A DNA stretch of 64,000 bases from Saprospiraceae bacterium (GTDB lineage Bacteria > Bacteroidota > Bacteroidia > Chitinophagales > Saprospiraceae): positions 1-64,000 of the forward strand of contig JABWBR010000032.1 in the NCBI GenBank assembly GCA_013360405.1, read 5' to 3'. Under the pieces are notes generated by a model that saw only the letters and a program-made list of their open reading frames with translations, had not been told where the DNA came from and did no database searches. The translations under genes were made by a program, and so were the position numbers. Numbering within the stretch: position 1 is the stretch's first letter; each line of letters opens with the position of its first letter. Positions 1 through 8,960 of this stretch are shown piece after piece.

Positions 1-84
1 CTCCGTAAAAGAGGGCAGGATGTTATTGAAGGGTTGATGTTTGTAATGCAAACCGGGGAAATGCCCGATTTCAAGCCTGTTTGA
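1..84 (+). CDS. C-terminal end of a gene cut by the window edge
   Basis: An open plus-strand frame runs from the first base to a TGA at 82-84 and would encode about 27 residues ending in MPDFKPV. It reads like protein, but too little is present to recognise a family. It converges on the next gene with a 10-base gap. It could be chance; confidence is low. Confidence 0.3.
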   Translation, partial: LRKRGQDVIEGLMFVMQTGEMPDFKPV

Positions 85-94
85 CGCTAATCAG

Positions 95-1801
95 TTACGT
101 AGGGACGATGGTAATGAACGATCGTCTTTCTATGGGATCATCCGGATTTAATTGTTCGAGTAAGGCGGTACTTTTTGTAAAATAAAGTTTGCTGCGATCG
201 ATTAATCCAAGATTGAGCAATTCTTGTCCAAATTCTATATACATAGATGTTATAGTTGTCTTTGCCATTCTTTTAAGGGTAGTATCCGCCTGGCTGTATA
301 TGTTATCTAATTTTATAAATGCACTATCAAGATTATTCCAGTCGGCCGAGTATAAGTAAAATTTTGCCAGTTGAGTGTATTGAAGTATATTAACGATAAA
401 AGAAACTCGTTTATCTGTTATTCCTGTCGATTCAATTTTTTTCGAATAGTAATTTCTGAGTTCGGTATCGTTTATATTTTGGCTTAATAAATAAATACCT
501 AATACACCTTTTATGCTTGTAAAAATATCAGTGGTAAGATTATCACATTTGACAGTATCTATAGTGTGATAAAAAGCAGTAATATCTTTTATAGAATAAG
601 ATTTCAAAGACTCCGTATCGCTAAAGGCCGTTAAAGTGTGAATTAACGCGTCCAATAAATAATTTTCACATGCACTCATTGTTTTGTACCTGGGGAGCAG
701 CATGCTGAGTTTGACAATTTGACTGTCGAGTAATTCATTTTCACCCGCCATAGCGCTATGGATGCCCTTCATGTACCAGGAAAGGATACTATCACCTGTT
801 GTAGTGGTATTTTCAAAAATGGCTTCGAATTGTTTGAATGCATCTGAAAAACGCCCGTCAGAATACAAGAATTCGGCGTATTCCACGAGAATGTCGTAGT
901 TGTTGTGGCTGTAGTGCAAGGCCAGGCGGTAGGAGGAATCGGCCTTTTCAAATTCCAGGGTTTGGTATTGCAGGCGGGCGAGGAATACGAGTTCGTTAAT
1001 TTCGATGGTGCGCAGACTGTCGTTTATTCGCAGGCTGTCCTGGTAGTTGGCTATTTTCTGGCTGTATTTTTCGTCTATGGGTTTACGAGCTTCCAGTGTT
1101 TCGGGAATTTTGGCGGATTCGAGGAAGTAGACGGCTTTTTCCAGGTCGCCCTGCTGGTAGTAGGTGAAGGCTTGCTGGAAGGTTTCGCTCTGATCGTCGA
1201 GATTTTGGGTAGAGAAGTTGACGGAAAGCTCGTCGGCTTTAGTTTTCATGCGCTCGAATTGTTCCAGCAGCAGGGCAATAGCTTCGTCTTTGTCGCTTAT
1301 TTGTTTTTTCATTTGCCTGCTCAATTCGCTTAGCAGCTCTTCTTTTTTCTTTCCATCTTCTTCAAGCAGGGCTATGCGGTCGCGCAGTTTCTTTTTAAGC
1401 GCGGCCAGGTTGATTTCGTAATAGGCGGCCCGGTTTTTGTCGATAGTACCCTGGGGGCACAGTAGTATTTTTACCGGACTTTTCCGGTTGGGAAATAAGT
1501 CCTGGATGTCTTTTTTGTTGACGACTTCGTAGCCTGGTTTTTCGATGGTTAAGGATACCGACTCCCCAATTTCTACATCAGAAAAAATGAGCTTGAATAG
1601 GCCCTTATCATCGCTTCGGGCGGGTTTGGCTTTTGGTGCAGAAATGGAAACGCCGGATAATTTTTTTATTTGACCGGTGGCTGAATAATATCCGCTATTC
1701 CATTCTACTACGTATCCATTTAATTCCGTGTCTTTTTGCGCAATAAGCCATGCCGGAAGCATCAGCCATAAAGTTGTGCAAATAATAAACTGGGTGTTCA
1801 T
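95..1801 (-). CDS. exported TPR/coiled-coil protein with a carboxypeptidase-regulatory-like domain
   Basis: 568 residues. A Sec signal peptide (about residues 1-21, ending LIAQ) is followed by a small beta-sandwich-like segment (about 25-115) resembling the carboxypeptidase regulatory-like fold, a charged heptad-rich coiled coil (about 130-200) and helical TPR-like repeats (about 205-350). The C-terminal third is helical and unassigned. It lies five bases downstream of the effector-associated-domain membrane protein and is surely co-transcribed with it. The pair has the same kind of regulatory-like domain in both partners, which suggests that they act together at the envelope. The exact role is unknown. 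The start is the ATG that opens the signal peptide. Confidence 0.75.
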   Translation of the reverse strand: MNTQFIICTTLWLMLPAWLIAQKDTELNGYVVEWNSGYYSATGQIKKLSGVSISAPKAKPARSDDKGLFKLIFSDVEIGESVSLTIEKPGYEVVNKKDIQDLFPNRKSPVKILLCPQGTIDKNRAAYYEINLAALKKKLRDRIALLEEDGKKKEELLSELSRQMKKQISDKDEAIALLLEQFERMKTKADELSVNFSTQNLDDQSETFQQAFTYYQQGDLEKAVYFLESAKIPETLEARKPIDEKYSQKIANYQDSLRINDSLRTIEINELVFLARLQYQTLEFEKADSSYRLALHYSHNNYDILVEYAEFLYSDGRFSDAFKQFEAIFENTTTTGDSILSWYMKGIHSAMAGENELLDSQIVKLSMLLPRYKTMSACENYLLDALIHTLTAFSDTESLKSYSIKDITAFYHTIDTVKCDNLTTDIFTSIKGVLGIYLLSQNINDTELRNYYSKKIESTGITDKRVSFIVNILQYTQLAKFYLYSADWNNLDSAFIKLDNIYSQADTTLKRMAKTTITSMYIEFGQELLNLGLIDRSKLYFTKSTALLEQLNPDDPIERRSFITIVPT

Positions 1802-1806
1802 CGGTG

Positions 1807-2874
1807 TTAATTTGATCGTTTTAAAATAATATTAAATGGGGTTTTTGTGTGAATGGGCGTTTGTGTATTTTCGAAAATAATATATCCCTTTTTAGCGCAG
1901 ATGACGTGTTGAAATTTTTGCTGAATGTTTATCGGTATCAGTAATTCGAAATTGCCGAGTGAATCAGTGAGGGTATGGATAGTTTGAATAGTGACTTTCA
2001 CTTCTGCAATAGGGGCGCCGGCTTCATCAGTGATATTTCCGTAAAGTTTGTCGATGCCATCTAAACCGGCTTCCAGGTAAATGGCCCTGCCTTCTTCGAG
2101 TTTATAAAGGCTATCAGAGCGGGTAAGCCTGTACGGCTGGTCGTGGCGGAGATAAAATTGTACATCGCGGCCCTTCCATTTGGCGTCGATATCGGTGAAG
2201 ACGGCTTTGCCTTCTTTGTCGATAGCGGCTTCGCGTTCGCCGCCGGGCATTAGCATAACTACCGATCCCTGATTGACGATCAGCCTGTCGTGCTTACCTT
2301 TGGCGCCGTGTACGTATATGGTTTGGGCAAAATTGACATCGCAGCGGTTGGCGGCTACCGGCCGGGCAGGATCAAAGCCGGCTACGACAAAAAAGACGAG
2401 CATAGCGCCGCCCAACTGAAAACCTTTGTGGTAAAACTGGAAGAAGTTGGGCAACACCGCTGTAAACCCGGCGGCAGAAAGTGCCAGTGCAATAGTGAAA
2501 AAACGGTATTGCGATGCCGAAGGACAAGGTATGAGCCAAAGTAGTGCCAATATGATTATTAATAAAAATAGACTCACCCAAAAGGGGATGAAATCGTTCT
2601 TTTTAGACAGGAAAATAGGCGTTTGTTGGGCTTGCAGTTGGTTGAGGAATATCAGCAAATCCCGGCTGAGTTCGGATAGCTGCGCTTGTTGTTCCTCCGC
2701 CGTCAATACCCCGCGCGATATGTGTTGGCGGTGTATTTCCCACCGCGACTGCAATACCGTGAGGGTATTTCGCAATTCCGGAATTTCGATCTGCGCGTTT
2801 TCACGTGCCATCAGGCCGAATAGTTCGGTCAATCGCCCTTGTTGTATGAGTATTCGATAGTGGTGAAAATCCAT
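1807..2874 (-). CDS. effector-associated-domain (EAD11-like) membrane protein with a regulatory-like C-terminus
   Basis: 355 residues. The first ~85 residues are a helical domain with the pattern of effector-associated domain 11 (short N-terminal helix with a GRLTELFGLM-type core, then NTLTVLQSRW and LTAEEQQAQLSELSRDLL). EADs are small adaptor domains that link caspase-like proteases, NACHT ATPases and other conflict-system parts through like-with-like contacts. Two or three membrane helices follow (about 103-180), then a soluble region and a carboxypeptidase-regulatory-like fold (about 265-350, LYGNITDEAGAPIAEVKV). It is the first gene of a two-gene operon with the TPR protein. The EAD call is from pattern memory, so it is moderate; a related domain occurs at 36191. 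The function is not established. Confidence 0.65.
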   Translation of the reverse strand: MDFHHYRILIQQGRLTELFGLMARENAQIEIPELRNTLTVLQSRWEIHRQHISRGVLTAEEQQAQLSELSRDLLIFLNQLQAQQTPIFLSKKNDFIPFWVSLFLLIIILALLWLIPCPSASQYRFFTIALALSAAGFTAVLPNFFQFYHKGFQLGGAMLVFFVVAGFDPARPVAANRCDVNFAQTIYVHGAKGKHDRLIVNQGSVVMLMPGGEREAAIDKEGKAVFTDIDAKWKGRDVQFYLRHDQPYRLTRSDSLYKLEEGRAIYLEAGLDGIDKLYGNITDEAGAPIAEVKVTIQTIHTLTDSLGNFELLIPINIQQKFQHVICAKKGYIIFENTQTPIHTKTPFNIILKRSN

Positions 2875-3010
2875 GCACGACGGTTAATGCTCCAAAATAT
2901 CGTTTTCCACAGAAATTTTGCAATTCCTATCTCGTAATTTATTCCGCAATCCGCAATCCGCATTCCGAAATATGAGTATATTCGTTTCCAGAACCTAAAA
3001 CCCTCACACC

Positions 3011-3364
3011 ATGACAAAAGCCGCACAATCCGTGTATTATTTCGGATTCTACCTGCTATTGCTGGGCCTTATTCTAGTTATTTCGCCCAATACCCTGCTG
3101 ACCTTATTCCAATTTGAATCCACCTCCGAAGTCTGGATCAGGATTGTGGGCGTACTGGTACTCGACCTGGGTTTGTATTATGTAATCGTGGGACCGAAAG
3201 CGAGTGATCTCTTCCTGAAAGTGGCTTCCTACAACCGCTTTATGGCAGCCGGCTTTTTTGTGCTGTTTGTGATGCTCGGCCTGGCCAAACCCCAGTTGAT
3301 TCTCTTTGGGGTCATTGATCTACTTGGCGGAATTTGGACGATGATGGCACTGAGGAAGGGATGA
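3011..3364 (+). CDS. small four-helix integral membrane protein
   Basis: 117 residues, almost entirely hydrophobic, with four predicted transmembrane helices (about 8-28, 43-63, 72-92, 95-113). No catalytic motif is visible. It is transcribed divergently from the EAD operon, with 136 bases between them that hold short CCGCAATC-type repeats. It resembles small uncharacterised Bacteroidota membrane proteins; no function can be assigned. Confidence 0.7.
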   Translation: MTKAAQSVYYFGFYLLLLGLILVISPNTLLTLFQFESTSEVWIRIVGVLVLDLGLYYVIVGPKASDLFLKVASYNRFMAAGFFVLFVMLGLAKPQLILFGVIDLLGGIWTMMALRKG

Positions 3365-3545
3365 AGGGGACTATTGGACTATTGGACTTTGGGACTCTTT
3401 GCGAAAGAGGTGAAATCTTCGTGAGGTACGAACGAAGGTGTCATCTCGCTTCGGGGTAGGGCTGTGCAAATGCGACTTTGGGACTTTAGGATGGTGTGAT
3501 TTTTTTCTCTTTATGACGTTTTGTAACAACATGTAAATTCATTTT

Positions 3546-4046
3546 ATGCGTAAGACAACAAAACTGCTGATTGCCTTTGGCGTATTATTTCTCGGGATAC
3601 AGGCCATTCGACCGGAAAAAAACCTGTCGAACGACCAGACGTATGACATTTCAAAAAAATATACGATTCCCGATGAGGTGAATGATATTTTGAAAGTGGC
3701 TTGCAACGACTGCCACAGCAATTATACCCGATATCCCTGGTACGCCGAAATCCAACCCGCGGCTTGGTGGCTCGCTTCGCACGTAAACGACGGAAAAAAG
3801 CATCTGAATTATTCGGAATTCCTGAAACGCCCTATCGCCGTGCAAAACCACAAATTTGAAGAGACGATAGAGATGGTGAAGGAGAAGGAAATGCCTCTGG
3901 CCTCTTATACTTATTTCGGACTGCATGCCGACGCCAAATTGACGGACGAACAACGCGTACTCCTGACTACCTGGGCGCAGGCGCAAATGGATATGTTGAA
4001 GGCGACTTATCCGGCAGATAGCCTGGTAATGCCACAGAGAAGATGA
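3546..4046 (+). CDS. haem-binding domain protein (Haem_bd family)
   Basis: 166 residues. An N-terminal hydrophobic anchor or signal (about 6-22) is followed by a single c-type haem motif, CNDCH, in the context ACNDCHSNYTRYPWY, and then the PAAWWLASHVNDGKKHLNYSEF segment typical of the Haem_bd domain family (PF14376). The protein is expected in the periplasm, attached to the inner membrane, probably as an electron-transfer or haem-sensing component. The haem-binding Cys pair and His are intact. It is a single-gene unit between the small membrane protein and an acetyltransferase, preceded by 181 bases of 8-bp repeats (GGACTATT and similar). Confidence 0.8.
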   Translation: MRKTTKLLIAFGVLFLGIQAIRPEKNLSNDQTYDISKKYTIPDEVNDILKVACNDCHSNYTRYPWYAEIQPAAWWLASHVNDGKKHLNYSEFLKRPIAVQNHKFEETIEMVKEKEMPLASYTYFGLHADAKLTDEQRVLLTTWAQAQMDMLKATYPADSLVMPQRR

Positions 4047-4132
4047 GTGTGGGAGGGGGAGAGGGAGTGATCTTGGGAAGTTATCCAGGGAACTTTTTTT
4101 CTGTGTATAGCCGTTTCAATATTTAAAAACAT

Positions 4133-4630
4133 ATGGAATTTTCACTTAGACCCTGGACGATGGACGACCTGGACAGTCTAGTCCGCTATGCCGGCAACTA
4201 CAATATCGCCAGGTATCTCACCGACCGTTTTCCCCACCCGTATACCCGCGAAAACGGGATCGCTTTTATTGAAATGGCGACTAAAGAACAGCCTATACAT
4301 ATTTTTGCCATAGATATCGAAGGACAAGCTTCGGGCGGCATCGGCGTACACCCCCAGTCCGATGTGTTTCGCAAAAACGCCGAGCTGGGCTATTGGCTGG
4401 CCGAGCCGTTCTGGGGCCACGGCATTATGACTAAAGCCGTAAGGCAAATGGTCAATTTCGCCTTTCAAACTTATGATATTACCCGGCTTTTTGCCCGGCC
4501 TTTCGGCACTAATATAGGTTCGCAAAAGGTACTCGAAAAAGCGGGTTTTATCCTGGAGGCGAGGTTTGAAAAGACGATTTTCAAAAACGGCGAGTTTGAG
4601 GATGAGTTAATTTTTGCTGTTCGCAGTTAG
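4133..4630 (+). CDS. GNAT-family N-acetyltransferase (RimJ/RimL type)
   Basis: 165 residues covering one complete GNAT fold: strand 1 FSLRPWTMDDLDSL, then the acetyl-CoA-binding stretch LGYWLAEPFWGHGIMTKAV (about 87-105) and the late motif ARPFGTNIGSQKVLEKAGF. The pattern of LGYWL, WGHGIMTKA and N.GSQKVLEKAGF is that of the RimJ/RimL branch, which acetylates the alpha-amino group of proteins or small-molecule amines. The substrate cannot be told. The gene converges on cdaA across a 60-base array of 7-bp repeats. Confidence 0.88.
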   Translation: MEFSLRPWTMDDLDSLVRYAGNYNIARYLTDRFPHPYTRENGIAFIEMATKEQPIHIFAIDIEGQASGGIGVHPQSDVFRKNAELGYWLAEPFWGHGIMTKAVRQMVNFAFQTYDITRLFARPFGTNIGSQKVLEKAGFILEARFEKTIFKNGEFEDELIFAVRS

Positions 4631-4695
4631 CGGTTAGCGGTTAGCAGTTAGCAGTTAGTCGCTAAGCCCTGACCGCTAAGCCCTGACCGCTAAAC
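4628..4695. repeat. 7-bp tandem repeat array (TAGCGGT/TAGCAGT) between convergent genes
   Basis: Four to five direct heptamers of the form TAGCGGT or TAGCAGT are followed by two copies of CTAAGCCCTGACCG. The array fills the gap between the acetyltransferase and cdaA stop codons and the two halves are partly complementary, so the transcript could fold and help end transcription from both sides. Confidence 0.6.
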
Positions 4696-5487
4696 ATAAT
4701 ACCTCCCCATCAACTCCTCCAACTCTTCTTCGGAGAGGCCTCGCTGCAGCTGCCCGTCGTAGGCATACGACAACTTCCCATTTTCTTCTGAGACGACAAA
4801 AGCGACCACATCGACGCGTTCGGTGATGCCGACGGCGGCGCGGTGGCGCAGGCCGGCAGAAGCGGGTATGGCTGGGTTGTCGGATACGGGTAATACGCAA
4901 CTGGCCGTTTGTATTTTACCGGCGCCGATCAGCAGGGCGCCGTCGTGGAGGGGGCTTTCTTTTTGAAAAATACTTACAATAAGTTGCTCGCTGATCAGCG
5001 CATCCAGAGGGAGTCCGCCGCTGATGATGCCTTCGAGGTTGGCCTGGCGCACAAAGATGATGAGCGCGCCGGTTTTGCGGTAGCTCATGCGCATGAGCGC
5101 CTGCCGGATAGCGCTTATCTGGTTTTTTCGCAACTCGGCGCCTTCGAAGTTGCGATCGAGGATGCGCTCAAAAAAACGAGAGCGCTGCCGTAGGGTGCTG
5201 TTGCCCAACAACAACAAAAAACGGCGCACTTCCGGCTGAAAGATGATGATGAGCACAATGACCCCCACGCTCACAAACTGGTCGAGTACGGCAGAGAGCA
5301 GGTCCATACCCAACTGGTTGACCAGCCACCAAACGATGTACAGGAGAAATACGCCGACAAAGATATTTAAGGCCCTGCTACCTCTCAGCAATTTGTATAA
5401 CTGGAACAGCAGGTACCCCACGATGATGATGTCGAGGATGTCCCATATGGTGACGGGCAAAAAGCCTATTTTAAATAAAAACATCAT
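4690..5487 (-). CDS. cdaA: diadenylate cyclase CdaA (c-di-AMP synthase)
   Basis: 265 residues. Three N-terminal membrane helices (about 12-90) precede a DisA_N diadenylate cyclase domain (about 105-230). Both signature motifs are intact: HDGALLIG (DGA, near residue 182) and LRHRAAVGITE (RHR). The enzyme condenses two ATP into cyclic di-AMP at the inner membrane; c-di-AMP controls potassium and osmolyte transport and cell-wall homeostasis. Length and topology match CdaA/DacA rather than DisA. Its ATG overlaps the stop of the upstream prolyl-oligopeptidase-like gene (ATGA), so the two are translationally coupled. The start used is the first of two adjacent ATGs. Confidence 0.93.
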   Translation of the reverse strand: MMFLFKIGFLPVTIWDILDIIIVGYLLFQLYKLLRGSRALNIFVGVFLLYIVWWLVNQLGMDLLSAVLDQFVSVGVIVLIIIFQPEVRRFLLLLGNSTLRQRSRFFERILDRNFEGAELRKNQISAIRQALMRMSYRKTGALIIFVRQANLEGIISGGLPLDALISEQLIVSIFQKESPLHDGALLIGAGKIQTASCVLPVSDNPAIPASAGLRHRAAVGITERVDVVAFVVSEENGKLSYAYDGQLQRGLSEEELEELMGRYYV

Positions 5488-7673
5488 CGCCGGGGGGTTG
5501 AGAGGTTTTCTTGCAGGTTGTACCAGATAAACGCGGCTATGTCGGTCGCTTCATCGAGCCTTCGGGTGGCGGGCGCCCCGGCAGGGTAGGGGCCTCCGCG
5601 GTCAAGGCGGATCAAAACGGGGTTGTCGTTTTGTTGCATGGCCTGAAGGGTGGCCGTCAACTTGTAGGCATGGGCGGGCGTCGCGATGTCGTCGGCATCA
5701 GTGGCGGCGATGAGTGCGGCCGGGTATTTGGCCGGCACGGCGTTGTGCAGGGGCGAATACGACAGCAGGTTGTCAAATTGGCGCGCCACTTCGCTGCGGC
5801 CGAATTCGCCGGCCCACAGCCAGGCACTGTTGAAGTGTTGGTAGCGCATCATATCGTAGATGCCGTTGATGGGCACGGCTACCTGGCACAAATCGGGTCG
5901 CTGGGTGAGGGTACCGCTCACAATGAGCGCGCCGTGTTCCCCGCCCATGATGGCCAGTTTTTCTTTGGAGGTGTACAGGTTCGACACCAGGTATTGGGCG
6001 GCAGCCTGGAAGTCGTCAAAGGCGTTTTGTTTTTTACCCAGAGAACCCCACTGGCGCCAGGTTTCACCGCCTTCGTCGCCACCTCTGATACAGGCCACGG
6101 CATACACGCCGTCATTGTCGACCACAAGCGGCAGCAAAGGGTTATACCCGGGTTGTGCGCTATGGCCTCCTCCATCGGCTACAAGCAGGGTGGGGCGCTT
6201 GCCGTCGAGGGCAAGTCCTTTTTTATGGATAATCCACAGGGGTATCTGTTGTCCGTCGAAGCTTTCGTACCGCACTTTACGGATTTCGAATTGGCTGTCT
6301 TTTAAATCGAATTTGGGTGCGAAATACGACGAAAACTTGTAATTGTCCATGTTGAGCCAGGCTATCCGGGTGGGCTGCAGGAAATGCCCCAGCGAGACGA
6401 ATACTTCTTTGCCGTCGGATTGGGCCTCCAGCCCCAGCACGCTGGTATGTAGCTCGAGGTCGATCTGGTGTTGCCGTTTGCCTTTCAAGTCGAATACGGC
6501 GATTTGGGGGCCTTCTTCCCTGGAATAGGCGCAAACGAGTTTGTTGTCGGCCGGCACGGCATGTTGCAGCACAGCGTCTTTAGCGTTGGGCACGATATCA
6601 TCCCAGTATCGTTCGCCGGGCCTGCTGGCGTTGACTTCCACGATCCGGCCGTTGGGGGCATTGTGGGTGGTAAGAAATAATAGCCGGCTGCCCTGGTTGC
6701 CGATGAGCCGGAAAGTATGGTCGAAAGATTCGGTGATGGGCGTAAAATCGCCGTCGCCTGCTTCGAGGTCCCGGAATAAAACGGCGCTGCCGTGAATTGA
6801 TTCCTGGAGGAAGAGCACCAGGTAGCGCTCGTCTTCGGTGGTCTCGGCCCTTACATTGCGGCGCGGATACGAACGGTCGGCAAAGACAAGTGCGTCTTGC
6901 GATTGTTTTTCGCCAATGCGGTGGTAATACAGTTGGTGAAAATGGTTGGGCGCCGTGACCTGGTGGTAGGCGCCGTTGGCCGGGTAGCGGCTATAGAAGA
7001 AGCCGTCGCGGTACCAGGCGATGTTCGAGTTTTTTACGTGGCGGATTGTATCCGAGAGCTTGCGGCCCGAAGCGGTTTCCATGACAAATATGTCGAACTG
7101 GGCCGAACCATTGCGGGAAACGCCGTATGCCAGCAGCGAGCCGTCGCGCGAAAAAGCATGGCCGGCGGCGCTGAGGCTACCGTCTTTTTCCCAGGTATTG
7201 GGATCGAGCAGGGCTTGCAATTTGCCGAACATGCCGGTAGTTTTATGCAATACATCCTGCTCTTGCCTGCCGGTGTTTTTCCATACAAAATATTGGTCGC
7301 CACGGCGTTCAGGCATTTGGTAGCGTTCGAAATACGAGAAGTCGCCGAGGCGCTCGCGGATGGCGTTGCGATAGTCTATTTGTTTGAAATATTGCCCGGC
7401 GATAGACCGCTGGTCCTGGATCCATTTGGCGAGGCGCCGGTCGCGTTGTTGCTCCATCCAGCGATAGGGATCGCGCACTACCACGCCGTGAAAGCTGTCG
7501 GCCTGCATCGAATCGCGGTAGGCGGCCGGGTAGCTGATATGAATGGATTTGAACCGGATGGCTGATCCATCGCTGCCTTCCCCGCAGGAAGAGAGCCACA
7601 GGGCGGCGGCACACAATGCCGTGAGAAGTACAAAGTACCTCGTATTTTTAGCTTTCTTTTTCATGCCTTTCAT
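5484..7673 (-). CDS. prolyl-oligopeptidase-like (S9A) lipoprotein, probably inactive as a protease
   Basis: 729 residues, the normal length for a prolyl oligopeptidase. A lipoprotein signal ends in LSSCGEG, giving a lipidated Cys near residue 30. A beta-propeller region (about 90-440) and an alpha/beta hydrolase domain (about 470-725) follow. The nucleophile elbow, GGSNGG in active S9A enzymes, reads GGEHGA here, with Glu at residue 579. The region that should hold the catalytic His reads RGGPYPAGAP and has no His. The catalytic Asp region (ATDADDIATP) is kept. The protein is thus predicted to bind but not cleave peptides. Translation is coupled to cdaA (ATGA overlap), which hints at an envelope-sensing role. 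The loss of both residues is seen directly; the role is inferred. Confidence 0.85.
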   Translation of the reverse strand: MKGMKKKAKNTRYFVLLTALCAAALWLSSCGEGSDGSAIRFKSIHISYPAAYRDSMQADSFHGVVVRDPYRWMEQQRDRRLAKWIQDQRSIAGQYFKQIDYRNAIRERLGDFSYFERYQMPERRGDQYFVWKNTGRQEQDVLHKTTGMFGKLQALLDPNTWEKDGSLSAAGHAFSRDGSLLAYGVSRNGSAQFDIFVMETASGRKLSDTIRHVKNSNIAWYRDGFFYSRYPANGAYHQVTAPNHFHQLYYHRIGEKQSQDALVFADRSYPRRNVRAETTEDERYLVLFLQESIHGSAVLFRDLEAGDGDFTPITESFDHTFRLIGNQGSRLLFLTTHNAPNGRIVEVNASRPGERYWDDIVPNAKDAVLQHAVPADNKLVCAYSREEGPQIAVFDLKGKRQHQIDLELHTSVLGLEAQSDGKEVFVSLGHFLQPTRIAWLNMDNYKFSSYFAPKFDLKDSQFEIRKVRYESFDGQQIPLWIIHKKGLALDGKRPTLLVADGGGHSAQPGYNPLLPLVVDNDGVYAVACIRGGDEGGETWRQWGSLGKKQNAFDDFQAAAQYLVSNLYTSKEKLAIMGGEHGALIVSGTLTQRPDLCQVAVPINGIYDMMRYQHFNSAWLWAGEFGRSEVARQFDNLLSYSPLHNAVPAKYPAALIAATDADDIATPAHAYKLTATLQAMQQNDNPVLIRLDRGGPYPAGAPATRRLDEATDIAAFIWYNLQENLSTPRR

Positions 7674-7694
7674 GCATAGACGCCATTTTGGCTT

Positions 7695-7702
7695 TATATT
7701 TG
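7695..7702 (+). promoter_or_regulatory. possible Bacteroidota -7 box (TATATTTG)
   Basis: TATATTTG is an exact match to TAnnTTTG and lies 43 bases before the ATG at 7745. No clear -33 element is present at the usual distance, so confidence is limited. Confidence 0.35.
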
Positions 7703-7744
7703 TAGGTCTGCTTATTGAAAAACGATTCCCAAAAACAAACGCAT

Positions 7745-8956
7745 ATGCAAATTAACGCATTTATCCGGGTTTGCGGTGTTTGTACCGCTTTGCTGTTGCC
7801 GGTTTTTTGCCTGCATGCGCAAGAACTTCGCGAAAACGAACGCGGAGAAAAGATCATTGTATACCCAGATGGCAGTTGGCAGTATTTCGGCGACTTTGCC
7901 GCACCTGCACCCGACAATGCCGATGCTGCTTCAAAAAAAGAAAAAGAAGGCAATAAATATCCCATTTTCGTGGGCACGGTCAACCCGTTGGAAAGCCCTG
8001 TTTCCGTTACGGAAGAAGATATTTTTAAAATTGCCGTGCGCCGCTCCCAATTGGCTCAGGATGCCGCGAGTATTGCCGAGAAACGTGCCAAAGAAGCGGT
8101 AAAGGCCCGCGAGGCAATTGAAAAAGAATATACAACTTTACAAAACAGACCGGGGACCGATGCCGACGATCTGCGCCAGGTTCAGATTCGCCTTGATGCT
8201 GCCCGGCGGGCCGAAAACGAGACGACCTTGGAAATGGGCAGGGCCTCCGAAGAGGTGTCGAGGGCTACGAAGCTGACGGAAAAAGGCAATTATCTCACAG
8301 AGTTTAAGTCGACCCAGCAAGCCAAACAACAACAATCCAAGCTCAGCAAAACGCAGAAATTGCTCGCTGCCGAGCCTTTCGAAAACCTAATCCCCCTTAG
8401 CGATAATACTACCGCCGGACTTACCGACCGCAATCTCGACCTCATTGTAAATCCGCCGGCGGCCTTGTGCCGTATGGCTTACGAAGGAAAAGACGACGCG
8501 AGCGGCCAGTGGCGCCGCGATGTGCAAAAGCAGTTATTGTTTACGCATACCGACGAGCGGCTGCGTATGTTTCTCAAAGACAAAGAATATCTCCGCTGCG
8601 AGGGCTTTTTTACCTCGCTGGGCGGCTATCGCTTTCTCACGCTGCAATTTAGTTTTGCCTATCCCAATGCGAGAGAAGCCTACGGGTTTATTGAAAAGGG
8701 CAGTACGCTTACGATCAAGCAGCTCGACGGCAATTTTATCAACCTGCGGGCCGGCAAGATGGACCGCGGTAGCTATGATACCGAAACCGAGATCCTGACT
8801 TACCGGGTGCATTACCCCATCGATCGCGGTCAGATGAACCTGCTCAAGGAAAGCGAAGTGGATAGTATCCTCGTATTCTGGAGTACCGGCTATGAAGAAT
8901 ACCAGGTGTATCAGCTCGATTTTTTTATTAACCAAATAACCTGCCTGGAAAAATAA
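7745..8956 (+). CDS. exported protein of unknown function with a coiled coil
   Basis: The ATG at 7745 opens a clear signal peptide (about 26 residues, ending CLHAQ). An upstream ATG at 7715 would add ten polar residues and is less likely. A short segment (RENERGEKIIVYPDGSWQYF) typical of Bacteroidota exported proteins is followed by a long alanine/glutamate-rich coiled coil (about 85-190) and a C-terminal beta-rich domain of about 190 residues with no recognised motif. It ends four bases before miaE and may be co-transcribed with it. Family and role are unknown. Confidence 0.75.
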   Translation: MQINAFIRVCGVCTALLLPVFCLHAQELRENERGEKIIVYPDGSWQYFGDFAAPAPDNADAASKKEKEGNKYPIFVGTVNPLESPVSVTEEDIFKIAVRRSQLAQDAASIAEKRAKEAVKAREAIEKEYTTLQNRPGTDADDLRQVQIRLDAARRAENETTLEMGRASEEVSRATKLTEKGNYLTEFKSTQQAKQQQSKLSKTQKLLAAEPFENLIPLSDNTTAGLTDRNLDLIVNPPAALCRMAYEGKDDASGQWRRDVQKQLLFTHTDERLRMFLKDKEYLRCEGFFTSLGGYRFLTLQFSFAYPNAREAYGFIEKGSTLTIKQLDGNFINLRAGKMDRGSYDTETEILTYRVHYPIDRGQMNLLKESEVDSILVFWSTGYEEYQVYQLDFFINQITCLEK

Positions 8957-8960
8957 CGGG

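Noticed and set aside
905-1333. Long plus-strand frame opposite the TPR protein gene
   Set aside because: It has a shadow composition (rich in Val, Phe and Gly) and no start signal; the minus-strand gene has a signal peptide and domain structure.
5511-6305. 264-codon plus-strand frame opposite the S9-like gene
   Set aside because: It mirrors the GC-rich third positions of the real gene; no domain or promoter.
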